From positions 125,001 to 189,000 of the forward strand of contig VXAZ01000376.1 in assembly GCA_013399875.1 (NCBI GenBank): a DNA stretch of 64,000 bases, written 5' to 3'. Both the position numbers and the translations under genes were made by a program. Positions within the stretch are counted from its first letter, which is position 1; each line of letters starts with the position of its first letter. Below the pieces are notes generated by a model, which worked only from the letters and a program-made list of their open reading frames with translations, ran no database searches and had not been told where the DNA came from. Positions 11,978 through 26,040 of this stretch are shown here, in pieces. Source of the DNA: Gymnorhina tibicen (lineage: Eukaryota > Chordata > Aves > Passeriformes > Artamidae).

Positions 11978-14590
11978 TCAGCCTGCCACACAAATCCAGC
12001 AAGGAAAACTACAGCATAAACAGCCAAGTCTCACTGATACAGAACCTATAGGTAAAGTAAGAAGTCTGAGACAGGGCTGCAACCTGGTTTTTTTTCAAAC
12101 AGTCCAGGTGACCTGCAACTATTATCAACTATTATAATTAGCAACAAAATTATATAATTGCAATGTACCTTCATAGTACTTCTTACAGCACAATTTACTG
12201 TTGTCAGTAAAAAGAGAACTTCAGCTTCACACAGCTCTGTAAAATGCTCAGTGATCTGTATCTGTGCAGAGTCGCTGAAGGTCAGTGCCTTCACAGGGTG
12301 ATGGGATTTCACACTCACAACACAAATGTAAATGGCTCAAAGAGACAGGGCACTGTGTACAAGTCTCTTTCCAGATATTTAAACAGAACAAAGGTGTTGA
12401 CTAAGCGTTCTGTGCTCTCATTGAATTTCATAGACTCACTGAGACTTTACCACTTTTAAAAATAAATTTTAAAATAACCACTTTTATCTTCCCCTGCGAT
12501 GCATGTTGTCTAATCATCTGATCTACTGTGGAGTGAACAAAAGGAAGGTGTTAGTATAATGTTATCAAATCAGAATATTAATATTTTACACTCACTTTTT
12601 AGTTACTTTGTACAGATAAAAAGAGAAGGGAACAACAGAAAATCAGACTCAGAAAATGCTGAATGTGAATCATGTCAAGATGCCTTAATGTGCATCTATT
12701 TTTGCTGCATTTTTCCTTTCTTACAGAAAACAATTAGTAAAAAAGGCAACAACATTAAGTAGATAATATATTTTTCTGGTACAAATTTTGCCACGACCAT
12801 ATATTTTGTGAACTTAACCTATAACAGTAACACAAAGTATTGGCATTTTCCTAGATGCTTGTTCTCATCGTACACAGGTGCCATAAAGGATTCTTATTTG
12901 CACAAGCTTACTGCTTAGAGAAGTCATCTTCTTCCAGAGGCCAGGGCTGAAAAGCTGCTTATCTCACAGGGTATCTGTACACAAGCAGAGCCTCCGTAGT
13001 AACAAGGACATGGGCATAGCAGCTCAGCACTCTGAGCTCAACACTCATCATGTGAATATTTACCCAGGGTCTCAGCAGTCAGCACTCTGCAGCTCCAGCC
13101 ATCAGCACATTAACTACTGCCCTCAAAACTAGCTCTCATCTGTCAAGATGAGCCGCAGTCATGCTTTGGGCTGCAGTGCAGACCTATCTTTAGATAAGGT
13201 ACTTGGTTTCAATTTTAGGAAAATAGGAATACCAAGAGGCTCTCACCTACTCTGGTATTTCTCAAGCTGTCATATACATCACCCTTTATAATTTGCAATT
13301 TTGCCAATGATGTTGCCAGTGCTGCTTGAAAGTCATACCATTATTTACTGCTTAGTGCAAATGTGGTCCATTAGGCAGCTGAGTTATCTAACAGCTCTTT
13401 GTCACTGGACATGGCTCTCATTCTTCTCCACGCTGCTCCCAGCAGTGTGACTGTGCTCTTTTTGGCCATTCTGGTAAAGGTTAGTCTGAAGATTGTAATT
13501 CTTCAGCTTATTAAGGTGAAAGGAATGTGTTCATTTGCTGTAGCAGTTTAGTTTCATACCACTGTAGCCACCTAAAATGGCTCACTAAAAGTCAGGTAAA
13601 TTATGGATTTGGTCCAGATCAACAATCATGAGATAGAATGAGGAATGGGGCTTTCATTCCAGGTGGCAATGAGCTTCTGGCTCACTCCAGCTTGCCTTAG
13701 TGAGCCACACCTCAAGACAAACCCTTGTGTTCTCAGACTTCTCAGCTTTTTATGGGGTCTTTAAATTGCTCAGCCACTCTACTGGCCTGAGTTTCCATGA
13801 AAATTTTATACCTTTACAATGAAATTCATGGATTTGAAGGGAATTAATGGGTTTGAAGGGATTAACTTTTTCTTGCAGTACTACACACACAGCACAAATA
13901 ACAGAAAACCTTCTCCAGCTACCTCTGGTTATCCTGAATTACATCTATGAAGATTTCAACTTGACCAGCTTTGGCTTTTGTAAAGGATCATAGCGATAGA
14001 CTTGAGGCAATGGATTACATGATCAGAAAACCAGGAACTTTCAGCCTCATGAATATACTTTGTAAACTGAAGAAACAAAAGTAGCCCTTTAAATTGTGCT
14101 GGAATAATTAGTCTGAAGTTCAAACCTAATTCTGGTTACCTTCTTCAGTCAAAAGCTTTCAAGAACAAATTCAGTTTCTTCAAGTCACCAACATGCTAGC
14201 TTTAAAAAATGGATGGTTTGTAATATTCTTTTTTAAAGCATATTAAAATTACGTAATAGAAACAGAATATGAAGACTTTTCAAAGGAACTCATCTTTTAG
14301 AAACTTTCATTATGAACAGATTTTCGTACCTAAGCTTTGAAAAAAAAATTAAATCCAAATGATAATATGCAGAAATGGTAAAATTTTTAGAAATTGTAAA
14401 ATCCAATGAAACGTACTATATGCATTCACTTCCTAGTAATAGTAAGAAGAGCAGTATCTAAACATCTTTCACAGTGTGTCACGAGCCAAGCCTTTCCTTG
14501 TTATAGATGTATATAGCAAATGGCCTATAAATAGGCAAAACAGTAAATAGTCATGGAGGTTTGTGATGAAATCTTTTATTTGATTCTATT

Positions 14591-14650
14591 CAGATTATAT
14601 AACTAATGCCCATATATTTACATTTTCCAAGTAAACAGATTATATAACTA
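14591..14650 (+). repeat. 15-bp direct repeat pair around a 30-bp spacer
   Basis: CAGATTATATAACTA occurs at 14591-14605 and at 14636-14650. The 30 bp between them shows no known element. Confidence 0.9.
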
Positions 14651-17600
14651 GGAACCTAGAAGATATTCATAATCTAAATGTTCAGAAAGGCAGAACGTAT
14701 AAACACCAGAACTATTTCTTATAGAATGTTTCTCTAGAATACCATTGCTCTGAGTACATTTTCATAAGAATTGCTGTCTTCAATCTGGTCTAAACCTCAG
14801 TGTGTGACACAGGTATTTTTTATGTACATATTCATTCAGTTCATCTTTCTTTACACATTTCAAAAGAATATCTTAACATAGAATGTAGTGCTGCATGAAT
14901 ACATGCTATTAAGTTCACTTTTTTATTGAAACAGCTGAGACACAAACCAGAAGCTCCAATACCAAACACTTCTTTCATAAACTACTTCTCCATGCTCATA
15001 AATGCTACTAAAACATTCCTTGGAAACAAGTTACTTAATCAATGAGGTGAAATGGAGAAATCAGATGTATGTGACTTTGACAGCATTTTCAACAATTTAG
15101 CAAGTTAAATATTGACTGAAATAAAAATTTTTAAAGTATCTTCAGGTCTGAAAGCCTGTTAAATGCTGCACATGATCAAACACATCATTGCCTAAACTAC
15201 ATGGCTTCAAAAAAGAGGAAAGTGAAAAAAAATATATAAGAGAAGAATTTAAAATTCAGTAAAAGGAAAAAGAACCACTGAGTAATGTAAAGACTTTGAT
15301 GGATTATACAAAGGGGGACCAGGCTGCAGTGTAAATAATGGCAATCTTGTTGGGAGAACTCAGTGGAATTTCTGTGTGATATCTCTCCATTTTCCCCTTT
15401 CTCTTTTATTCTGCAATGGTTCTGCAAATATGTAACAAGGCCCAATCATGTTCGTCTAGTAGTCAGGACCAAAAGTCTGCAGACCTGCTTTGTCCTCAAT
15501 ACAGCTGAATGTTATAAGATGCCACTATTTTAGCAGAAAAGCACGATATATTTTGTGGGAAATATTTTCTGAAGTAAATCAGAAATTAAATTTTTTTAAT
15601 CCTTTCCTATTTCAAAGCCACATACAGAATTTTAAGGCAAAAAAGTTATGATTTATAACCAAGAAAAAGCAAAGTGGGCTAAACATTCTTGTTTTCTTTA
15701 TGCAATAGTCTTTAACCTTCCCATGAAAAATAGGACTAGTTCAAGTGAAAAGGTAAAAATATTAGCCTATATGTTAGCATAGAACTTCATTCTTAAGAGA
15801 GATGTAGGTACTTTGTATTCCAAGGCAAAATAAATTTCTCAACACAACTTTATAACAAAAGCTCTGAGCACTAATTTGATAAACTGCAATGACCCAATTC
15901 TCTTCCAAGTCTTATTTAATGTTTTCTTAATTATCATAAAATTCATTATCATTGCATCACATTTTTTCTATCTTGCCCCTAAAATATGGATTTCAGTATC
16001 AGTGGACCATCACAGGAGAAATGCACTAATGATCCTTTGATATTAATGACAGACACCAAAAACTAAAACACATTTATAGGGTTTTAAATATACTTTCAAG
16101 AGAATATCATTATTGGAAAAAGTTAGCTAGAATTTTTACAAATAGGATGAAATTGCATTCTTAAATCAATAATCAGATTCCTAGGAGGATGGCCTGATTT
16201 TTGAGGCACTCATCATTCAGCACCTGTTGAGGGCTCTGACTGGGAAGGGTTTCTGTAGGATTGTCACTGTGTCTGCCCAAAGTGTCTGTCTCACCCCTCA
16301 CATTTGTGCCATTGCCTTCATCACAGGAACAGCTTCACTGTGTTACAGCAGCTCCTGAACAGCTGCAGCTCAAATTACAGCCAGACACAGAAGGACACAG
16401 AAACTGGTGCCACTTTACCCAGACTATTCATACCAAATATTTCTTCCTGGTGCCCAGATTGTGAATTGCAATGGATGAGGCTTGGATGGAGTGAGAACTG
16501 TGAAAAGATGGAAAGAACATGCTTTCCTCTGACAAACATATGCTTACAGGTCTCACCCTCAACAATATCAGTTTAATCTTAAGCAGTTTCTGTGAATAAT
16601 CCCAGGTCTTGAATGGCACATTTAGGGGAGCTTGGGACAGCATGGCTAAAGGACAGAGCACCTTAGGAATACAGTTTTTACATGAATGACATATGTACAG
16701 CCCGTTCTGCTTGTTTCCCCTTCATTTTGGTTTCTCTATTTCTCCCATACTGATTATCCTATCCTTAATGAAATACACATAACAATAAAAACAGAACAAG
16801 AAAGACATGTTTTTAAAGAACATATAAAAAAAACCAAAAAAAACCCAACCGTACAACTGATAAAATACTCCCAACTAAATAATTGGTTTTTTAATTAATT
16901 AAATAAATTTATTTGACAGTGGCCTATTTCATTTCTGATAGTTAACTGTAGTAACAAAATTACCTGCAAAATCAATTTAAAGATACCATAGGAAAGCACT
17001 AACATAATATAAAATGACACTGAGTATAATCTGTGACAGATAGGTTTAAGTGCTTTGTTTTATTAGGAGAATAATGATTTCATCAAAGTATGAAGAAAAT
17101 TATAATTTGACAAACACACACTTCATATATTCTGGAGATATTACATTTTTTTTTTCTTTTTGTGTTGTCATTATTTTTGTTTGTTGGGACTGCTCTGTAA
17201 AAAGGACTAAAAAAATCACAGTATTTACATAAATATTTGAAAAACTTCAAAAGAAAAACTCCATGATGGCTTTTTGTTCTATCATGGTATTGCAAAGAAC
17301 TGAAATGTTTTATGCAGAATCCAGCAGGTCTTCATTTTGCCTTATCTATGCCAAATCTGTATTAATTATTATCACTTATCCCTGTGTCAAGATTTGGTTA
17401 ACAAGTAAAAATTTCTAACTTAGTAAACTGAAACAGTAGTTTGAAATAAGTGGAACAGGTTGAATAAGATAAGAACTACCTATATCACAGGCCTTGCACT
17501 TTGTAGGATGACACCCTTTCCAGCTATGTTTGTACAAAATTTTCTTTCATCACTATTATAAAGTTAATGGATATTTATTTTATTCAGCAAATATTCCATC

Positions 17601-18144
17601 TGCCAAGATGGTAAAGGATAGTGAGAAATTATCTTGGAATGATAGCTCAAGTTTCTTTTGTTTTCTATTTAAATTTGGAAAAGATAAAAAAAGGTTGCAG
17701 AGAAAGCAAAAATGTTTTTATGATACTTTTAATATTGGTCACCCATATAATTCAGTGGTTTACAGTTTTAGTTAAAAAAGAACCATCTTTACCTTCAGAA
17801 TAGAAAATTTTCACAAATGCCAGGTTAAACTGCATCTTGCAGTTAGTGTTAAAAAGGTAAACTGAAGATAGGTTCCAATGATAAAAAATTTCCATAAGTT
17901 AAAAATATTAAAAATCATATTTTCTAATTAATAATAAACTTAATCTCTTCTGAAACCATAGATAACTACAACAATGCATTAAAATACTTTAGTGAAAACT
18001 CATAGTTCTTTTGTTGCATCATCTCAGAAGATAATTAATCTTTTGCCCAGACAACAGTTCTGCTACAGCCATAGTTCCAGCAAAATCACAGAGTAAAAAG
18101 AAACAGGGTTAAAGACTTACAGTTTTAATTATTTCTGTACATTC

Positions 18145-18170
18145 ATATACAGAAGGTATATACAGAAGGT
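18145..18170 (+). repeat. Two-copy tandem repeat, 13-bp unit
   Basis: ATATACAGAAGGT occurs twice in a row, with no mismatch. Confidence 0.95.
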
Positions 18171-20061
18171 ACAGATGGCAATTTAGGCAAGGTTTTAATC
18201 AATAAAATTGAATATTAGACATTTTTGTTTGAATTAAAGTGCTATGAAATTATTCATTTTCATTCACTTATGATAAAATATTATGTATTCTCTTATTTTA
18301 TGAAAATATTTCTTCTTCCTTAATTCAGGAAATCCCTGTCTATCCTCAGATTCTGAGAAGGCATAATCAGTTACACACCATCTTTTCAGTATGTATTTTA
18401 ATATCTTAGAGAACAATCATCATCATTTTATAAGGATGCTTCAAATGTTAATATTTACCATCTTTTTGCCTAGTTAGAGTTACCCCACAAAAGTTTCCTG
18501 GCTTGATGCAGTGTGTACCTGCCTGGATGCTTCTGCCAGCAGGAGTGATAATAAGGATGTGAATATGCACCCAAGAACTGGGAAAAGGCAGGGCTTTGTC
18601 TATGAGGGATATTATTGTCTCATGCCAAGTTTAAATTACTGCAAATTTAAAATATTTTACAGTAGAGTCCTCTAAATGCTGCAGAAGATCACACCCTTTT
18701 CATATATCTTCTAAGGAACATGGAAGTGTGTTAAGTAGGAGATGGTTTAGGAATAATTTTTTTTAAATTCTCTACAATTAAAAATTTCTGTAACTTCAAG
18801 CATTCTAGTCCTGTTCTCATCTATGCATCTGTGAAAAATATTATTCTAGAAAAAATATCATAGGCAATACTAATATTTTAAAGTAGTTAGGTACTTCTTA
18901 GTCAAAAGAAGTACTTTAAAAGTAGTGACATTTTATTGCTTAAAAATATACAGAGAAAAGTGTAATATTTCTTATCTCTGAATATTTCTTATACTTGCAC
19001 TTAAAATACAGGCAGTTCATAGGAATAAGCTTAAAAAATGGATAATAGAATTCCGAATTTCCAGTCAAACCCTTTATACATTTAAGTTACATTTACCTTA
19101 CAAAAGAGGAAGAGGTGCCTATGAAAAGAAAAATTATTTAATTACAAAAACAAAACACAATCAGCTACTCTGCAATATTAAGTGAAATAATAAGAAGGAA
19201 TTTTGCCACTCACTGAAATCTGTTTTAATAAAACATGTCAAATATTTCAGCATTTTAAATAATCAATTATTCTTCTTTTGACCATTTCAAATTTTTACTT
19301 TGAATTCTAAGGTATTTCTGTACTGAAACTGTGTGAAAATTCAAAGCCTTTTTGTTCAACTGCTGCAGCTCAGTCCTGAAATTTTGCCTTCTAGTATAAT
19401 TTGTTCCAGAGAAGTTAGACTTTCAGGAACTCTCTAACCTGAATGAAACAAATTTTAGAAACAATGACCTCGTTCTGATCTAATTTAGCTCAGTGTAACT
19501 TTGAAGCCAAAGTTGTTGAAGATGTATGAAACTGGCACAAGTAGAATTGAAATCAGGTCCCTTACGTCTCTGAATTTAAAAGTGAGAGTGCTATGACGGA
19601 ATCCCACTTCTTGGCATCTCTGCTCGTGTAAGACACGTACTGTTCTCGCAGTAGCACTCAGGAAATGTGCTTTCTGCTCTTCACACCATGAGCTACCATA
19701 CTTTTTCTAACTTGTGACAAGTATCTTGTTTTCAAACAGACTTAATTCTCTGTCAAAAACTAAACTGGATGTCTATCAGATTGGTTGCAACACTGCAATA
19801 AACAAGTAGGTCCTGAAAGCTGTTCCAGACATGAGGATATTTTAACTTTTATCATTAAAAAGGGCAGTTCTTCCTATGTTTGCAAATGACCATAACACAG
19901 CCAGTGCAAGGTTATATGTTTATGTTTTCAACGTGCTTAGTGACAAAGAACAGTGTATTTCCACCTGGTCCTGCACGCACACATTTCTGTTCACACAGCC
20001 TGCGCTCTGAAATTTTCAATCAACAACACTGAATATTTTAAGATCGCTGGAGTCCATCCAG

Positions 20062-20728
20062 ATGTTGTGTTGGGGGTGTTGGTCAACAGCTGGCTGAATA
20101 TGAGCTGGCAGCATGCCCAGGTGACTAAGAAGGCCAGTCACATCCTGGCTGGTATCAGCAATAGTGTGGCCAGCAGGACCAGGGCAGTGATCATTCTCCT
20201 GTACTCAGCACTGGTGAGGCTGCATTTTAAATCCTGTGTTCAGTTTTGGGCCCCTCACTACAAGAAAGACATTGAGGTGCTGGAGCATGTCCAGAGAAGG
20301 GTAACAAAGCTGGTGAAGGGTCTGGAGCACAAGTCCCATGAGGACTGGCTGAGGAAGCTGGGGGTGTTTAGCCTGGAGAAAAAGAGGCTCGGGAGGACCT
20401 TATCACTCTCTACAACTGCCTGAGGGGAGTTCTAGCCACATGGATGTGGGACTCTTCTCCAAAGTTACACAAAACAGAATGAGAGGAAATGGCCTCAGGG
20501 TGTAGCAGGGGAAATTTAGACTGGATATAAGAAAAAAACCTTCTTCAAAAGAGTTGTCAAACACTGAAACAGGAACAGGCTGCCCAGGGAACTAGTTGAT
20601 TCACTATTCCTGGAGATATTTAAAAGGCATGGATGTGACACTGGTTGAGTGGTGAACTTGTCACTCTCAAGTTAACAACTGGACTTTGTCCCAAAGATCT
20701 TTTCCAACCAGGATTCTATGTTTCTATG
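20062..20728 (+). mobile_element. CR1 LINE fragment, plus strand, with C-terminal ORF2 and 3' tail
   Basis: The plus strand carries the last part of CR1 ORF2 and the 3' untranslated region. The frame from about 20060 to 20423 gives recognisable CR1 blocks such as [40 protein letters not shown] and [16 protein letters not shown], downstream of the reverse-transcriptase core. It then drops out of frame at about 20395 and stops. The 3' part holds AGGCTGCCCAGGGAACTAGT and the terminal TTTTCCAACCAGGATTCTAT. The open frame upstream of 20060 (from 19953) is not CR1. The copy is 5'-truncated and inactive. Confidence 0.93.
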
Positions 20729-22439
20729 CATATGAGTTTCTTTGATAATAAAAGCTATCTAGCTATCATGTTTTAACAAAATAAGAGTGAAAGCAAACAC
20801 TAAATTTAAGAACTGCACCTCTGACAAAACACAAACACATTTGCCTTTCCCACCACAGATTCCACCCACATTAGATGTCAGCCACCATTTGTGCAAACAG
20901 ATACCTCTCACAGGGTGCTCTGAAAAGTGGCTGGGAGCACGGTATGCGTGTATGCCTGAACTGTTTACCATCACTGGAAAATCTACTATGTCCTACTTTA
21001 TATTTAGAACAAATTAGAGCAATATTTAGAGCTATCACGCACCTAGATTTCCTTGAATTAATTCTCTTCTTCCATGAAGAGATTGTCTCTTGCTGAAACC
21101 CTAAAGTTTGAGAGATTTGTAAACAATTGTAGGGCATTTAAAACCCTCAAGCGTTTGGGGAAGGTGCAGAAGGAAGCCCAGCTTCAGTGCAGGTCACCTC
21201 TCTCGTGCCTGTGTTCTGGGTGGGGGTACAACAACCGCAGGGATCACAAGCTTTTCTGAGTCTCTTCAGATTGGTCCTTTGGCAAACTGCAGGTGTGACA
21301 GTATTGCCATAAGGAATAATGGGCAGTGGTACTGTTCGATTTCCTAAATTTACCTGTAAGGCCTGTGGACACACAGAACTAGCCTGTAGCACTCTGCTTC
21401 ACATCTGCTTCACGCTGGCTAACAAATTATGGGGGCCCTTTCAAACCTCCCGTAAGGCATGCTCCTTACAATTGCACTGAAAAACATCTAACTGAACATG
21501 CAGGTAAAGAAATACTCTAACCGTCCCTCACAATAGAAGACACTTAAATTGGACAAGCAATGTAGAAAGGCTGGCCTAACTTGCCCACCATAAAATACAG
21601 CTTTATTTGGACCTCTGTAGGTGACATAGTTCAGTGTTCACTCTACTGTAATAACATCACAACCCTTCTCTTTTTATAAGCCACATTTCTCAGAGCCTTC
21701 GAACTGAACCATGTAAACTGAGATGGTTTTGAAAAAGAATTGGTGATTTGAACAGCCTAGAACATTTATAAATATGTCATTATAATTCCTGGCCTTAGTG
21801 ATGGAGAATCTATTTTACAACCATTTAAAATTTATGATTTCATAAAAACACTGGCATTTCAAGAATTGTTTTTCTCTAACATTTTAAGCAATTTTGATCT
21901 TTCATTATTAGGGAAAATAGCAATATACCAAACATTTTGGTCCAAAACATACAGGCAACTTCCTTTTTTCCTCTCCAAAGTGTATTTCCTAAGACAGGCA
22001 GGAGGTCCTGTCATGGAGATACAGCCTTAAACTGTCTGCTACGCTGATCTCAGGACTGGCAATAAATGTTGTAAATTGAGACATCTTTGCAGTTTCAGAA
22101 GCCTGGTATTCACAGCAAGAGTAAAGAAGGGTCTCTTACATAATGTGAAAAAAATATTGTGAGTTTCAGAAAAATTTGAATAGTACAATAAGAAAGAGTT
22201 GTTTATCCTATTCACAGAAAAAGGCAGAGGCCACCTGGTAAATTGGTATTCAGTTATGTCACTAAAGAGAGTTTCAAAGTGTATGAAGACCTGCACAAAA
22301 TTCAGTCTGGAAAGTATGGCTAATTCTGCTACAACCTAAGTTTCAGGTAAACACATTTGTAATCTCAGCTATGTCCATTTAACACTGTTCTCATGTGTTG
22401 TTTGCTGATCTTCTAAAGAATGAGCTCATCTGTCACACT

Positions 22440-22940
22440 GTCAGCTCCTGACTGTGCTCTTAGCACATCTCATCTCACCAAACACCCTCTCAGCCCTTCA
22501 TGTCAATGCTGCCAGGTCCAGGTTCCTTGCTCAGGGAGTCCCAGTCTCTGTTTGCAAAAAATTCCAATCCCAGCTTAGCCCTCCTGACCTTTTCTCTGAA
22601 TACCCTTTTCCCAGCCACTCATCATCCCTCCCAAAATGCTGGTTCTGCTTCTCAGAATCCTCTAACCTACCACCCAGGAAGTTCCAGTTCTCACCTTCCC
22701 GGTTACCTTAAAAGACCTGTGTCCTTCACTTTATCTGCTCTTCCCGTACAAGTCAAATAGATATTGCCTACTTGATCTACCAGTTTAACTCCTCCCTCTT
22801 CTTCTACAGCCTACATATCCATCCACTGGTTTCCAGACACCCAATGACATTTTGTTGCCAATGCTAAACTTCCTTCCCTTTTCTGCTCATCCTCCTAATG
22901 CGTTCTGATTCCCATTCAATATGCCAGTCCTCAGCCTCGC
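22440..22940 (+). other. Pyrimidine-rich, strand-asymmetric block
   Basis: For about 500 bp the plus strand is strongly enriched in C and T and poor in G, and contains many CCCT/TCTC words. On the transcribed minus strand it is purine-rich. No repeat family or reading frame was recognised. It stands out against the balanced AT-rich sequence on both sides. Confidence 0.5.
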
Positions 22941-24339
22941 ATATGACCTGAATTTCCTGGTCCAAGTTTATTTGCATTACAAAAACTATTCAGTATCATA
23001 AGAATCTAGCTCTTCTGCAGTTGAATCTCCATCTACAAGGATTCTTCAACCATGCCTGTGTTTCACACTACTGTCAGGGGTACCAGGGTCTTTTCAGGGT
23101 GTTCATCAGCTTTCTCTGCTCACAGTTTCTCTTGTCTCCCACAGAGAAGAGGCAGGAGCATTCCATAGCAATAGTTTCTCTGCCCATTACCAGAAATACG
23201 CATAAAAATAATTTTGCCTTGTTCCTCCCCTGGAAACAATTACATTTTTAAAAATCAAGGAAAAATTACCTTAAGGCAGATAGCTACTGAAATGAGGTCA
23301 GACCCAAATACTGAAAGGCACGGGCATTCAGCAACAACGGATGCTCTTCCCAGAGCTCTTAATCCAGCAGCTGGTCACTGTCTCCATTGAACTAATAGAA
23401 CTAAATATCTATCTTTATTTTGTATGCAAATTTATGTTCCAACCTGTATATGTATCAATTCTTTTCCTTCTGAAGATAAGCTTAAACAGGCAAACTTTCA
23501 GTTCTTTTAAGAGCATATGACTACAATTTTTTCCTACACTTCTGGAAAAGTCACGATTTTCAGACTAGTTTCCTAAAAACAGTGTTAGGCCTTGTAAAAT
23601 CTCTGATGCAAATCCGTGAACACCTGTTCCTGCAGCTCGGACCCAGGTTGCTCCTCACAGCAGAGCAGTTGTTAATATTTATTTGCAGAATCTGTGAAAA
23701 ACTATGGATATTCCAAGGAGAAAGAGATGGAAAAAAATTGCTCTCCTCTTTCAGAGAACTCATTATTACTGCATCCAAATCCCCACTCTAACACTCCCAC
23801 CCTTCACCACTTCAAGGACAAATGTTTTATATTCAGTATATATCTTGGGCCAAATGGAGTTTGTATGTGACTTCAAAGGACAGCTAAGAAATCTTCATGT
23901 CTGGGGTTTTTGAAGGGCAGAAAGGAAGTAATTTGGAAGGAGAAGAAACTAATTTTTATAAAAGGTGTATAAAATAATTGTATTTAATCTATTAAGGAAA
24001 TAATGTATTGCAATACAAGGAGGACTGCTAGTGGCTTATGGGCCAGATTCCTTTTGGTGGTATTCATGAAGAAATCACTCTGAGTGCAGGCTGGTTTACA
24101 TGGTAAGAGAGATTCATGAAAACAAAAATAATGAGGTAGGACTTCCTATGCCTACCTATAGCTATCCAGGAGGCTGGATCCAGGTAGTGAGACCCACTCT
24201 TCCTCCTCATCTTAAAAGATCTCTTCACTCCTCCCACATACCTAGCAGCAGCCAAATCTTCCAAAATTCACTCAAACACTTTTCTGGAGATTCCACTCCA
24301 GTGGTTAAAGAGCAGGGGAGAAGTAGGAGAGTCTGAGGA

Positions 24340-24620
24340 TATTATTCGATTATGTGGCCAGGGCTGCTGAGGCTGGCACCAGCTGGGGCTCTGGTTCCAG
24401 GTACAGGTGTTATTGCTGGAATGACTTCCTGTGCTATGCATGGTCACTTCCCCCCAGCCCAGGACCCCCAGCACCGGCTGGGAGCAGACACAGTCAGAAG
24501 CAGTCACATCCTTCCCCAGTTCAAGCAGTTGCTCTTCTCCTTTATGAAAAACCAGGGCTGTTTTCCGCACTGGTTCCAGCCACAAGCTGTCACGGGGCCA
24601 CATTGACACAGCTACACACT
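24340..24620. other. Isolated GC-rich block, no identified function
   Basis: About 280 bp with clearly higher GC than the surrounding intron. It is open on the plus strand in two frames (24352-24606 and 24354-24776), but neither translation resembles a known protein. It may be an old repeat or a conserved non-coding element. Confidence 0.4.
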
Positions 24621-25079
24621 GTATGTCATGACAAAGTGCTTACACTACTTCAGTCAAGATTAACAAAGCATAGCATGGAGCATTTTTTTTCCTGCAAAAT
24701 TTTTGCAAGCTTTTTAAATAATTTATATAATAAATATCTGGCTTCCTTCACTACCTCAGAAGTGAGACAGACATGACATTGTCATTATTATTAACTGTTG
24801 TTACCAATAAGAATGTTTTCTTTGACACTTAAAAATACAGAATTATGTAAGTGAAAGCTGTAAGTTTTGTATAAAAACTCCCGTCTGAAGGAAGCAGAAG
24901 GCCCAATATGTAGACCAGACCCACTTCTTGGCAAAGTCTGGTGCATCCCTGAGACCCGGTTGTGAAGGGAAACGTTTCTATCCTGGAAAGGTCGTCAGCC
25001 ATTATGGGTTTTTCAGGTAGGCAGCAAAGTGGCAATAAGAACTCCAAAGGCAATCAAAGAGAGACATCAGGGCTTTAGG

Positions 25080-25597
25080 ATGATTGGTTAAGGAATCAGG
25101 AGCACAAGTGGTCTTCTCCTCTATTCTCCCAGTTGCAGGAAATTATGAGGGAAGACAGGGAGATCCAGCAGATCAATACTTGACTCTGAGCCTGGTGTCA
25201 CCAGCAGAATTTTAGGGGTTTTTGGTCATGTTTACAGTTTACATGATACCAGGCCTGCAGATGACAAATGGGGGTCACCTGTCTCAAAAGAGGAAAAGGA
25301 TCTTTTCCAGGCATTAGCAGGGCTCTTGGAGAGAGCTTTAAACTAGGTCTGAAGGGGAAAGGCATGAAACCAGACTTGCTACAGATAAATCAAGCAGCAG
25401 CATTCCAATATCTGAGAGACACTGTGCTAGTGGGGTCCTTCAGTCTGCTGTTTCCATGGAGGTAGGGGATAGAGATCCATGCAGCAGCAGACACAAGGGT
25501 TATTGACGTGTTAGAAGCCACAGAAGCGCTAAATTAGTGCTAATCAATAATTTTGCAGATCTTTTCCAACCTAAATGATTCTATGCTTTTATAATCC
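25080..25597 (+). mobile_element. Internally deleted CR1 fragment: ORF1-like part joined to 3' tail
   Basis: The segment 25080-25480 resembles the C-terminal end of CR1 ORF1, the esterase-like protein, and the sequence just after it. In one frame it reads GSPVSKEEKDLFQALAGLLE and then SALN followed by a stop within GAGCTTTAAACTAG. At 25550-25597 it ends with the CR1 3' tail CTTTTCCAACCTAAATGATT followed by CTATGC. The roughly 3-kb ORF2 expected between the two is missing. It may be one element with a large deletion or two adjacent insertions. Family assignment is from memory of avian CR1 sequence. Confidence 0.7.
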
Positions 25598-26016
25598 TAA
25601 ATGTACATGCTTTGTGTGTTATGTGTACAAAAAATATATTGTTTGTATATTATTTTGTATACTACATTTCCTACACTGAATTACCTTAAATAAACATTTT
25701 GTTACTACTTCCCATGTATTCATTGGTCCTATTTTCCTCAAGGTCACTTCTAAGAACAAAATGATGAACACTGTAAAGTTGGTATAAGTTTTTTCTACTC
25801 ATCAGGACGACTAAGGGGGTCAAGGTTTCAGCACAGTTGTTCCACATAAGTACATGCAACTGTCTACTTTAACCTGGTGAAATTTCCTTCCATTCTACAC
25901 TATCTTGCTCCTTAGTTATCAGACCATGGTTGCTGATACTGACATATGAAAACTCAGTTATTTCACTTACTCGACTTAATTACTTGCTTCAGAACCAATT
26001 TGACAGTAATATTAAA

Positions 26017-26040
26017 AATAATAATAATAAATAGTAGTAA
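26017..26040 (+). repeat. (AAT)n-like short tandem repeat
   Basis: AATAATAATAATAAATAGTAGTAA, an imperfect trinucleotide run, begins just inside this interval. Confidence 0.85.
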
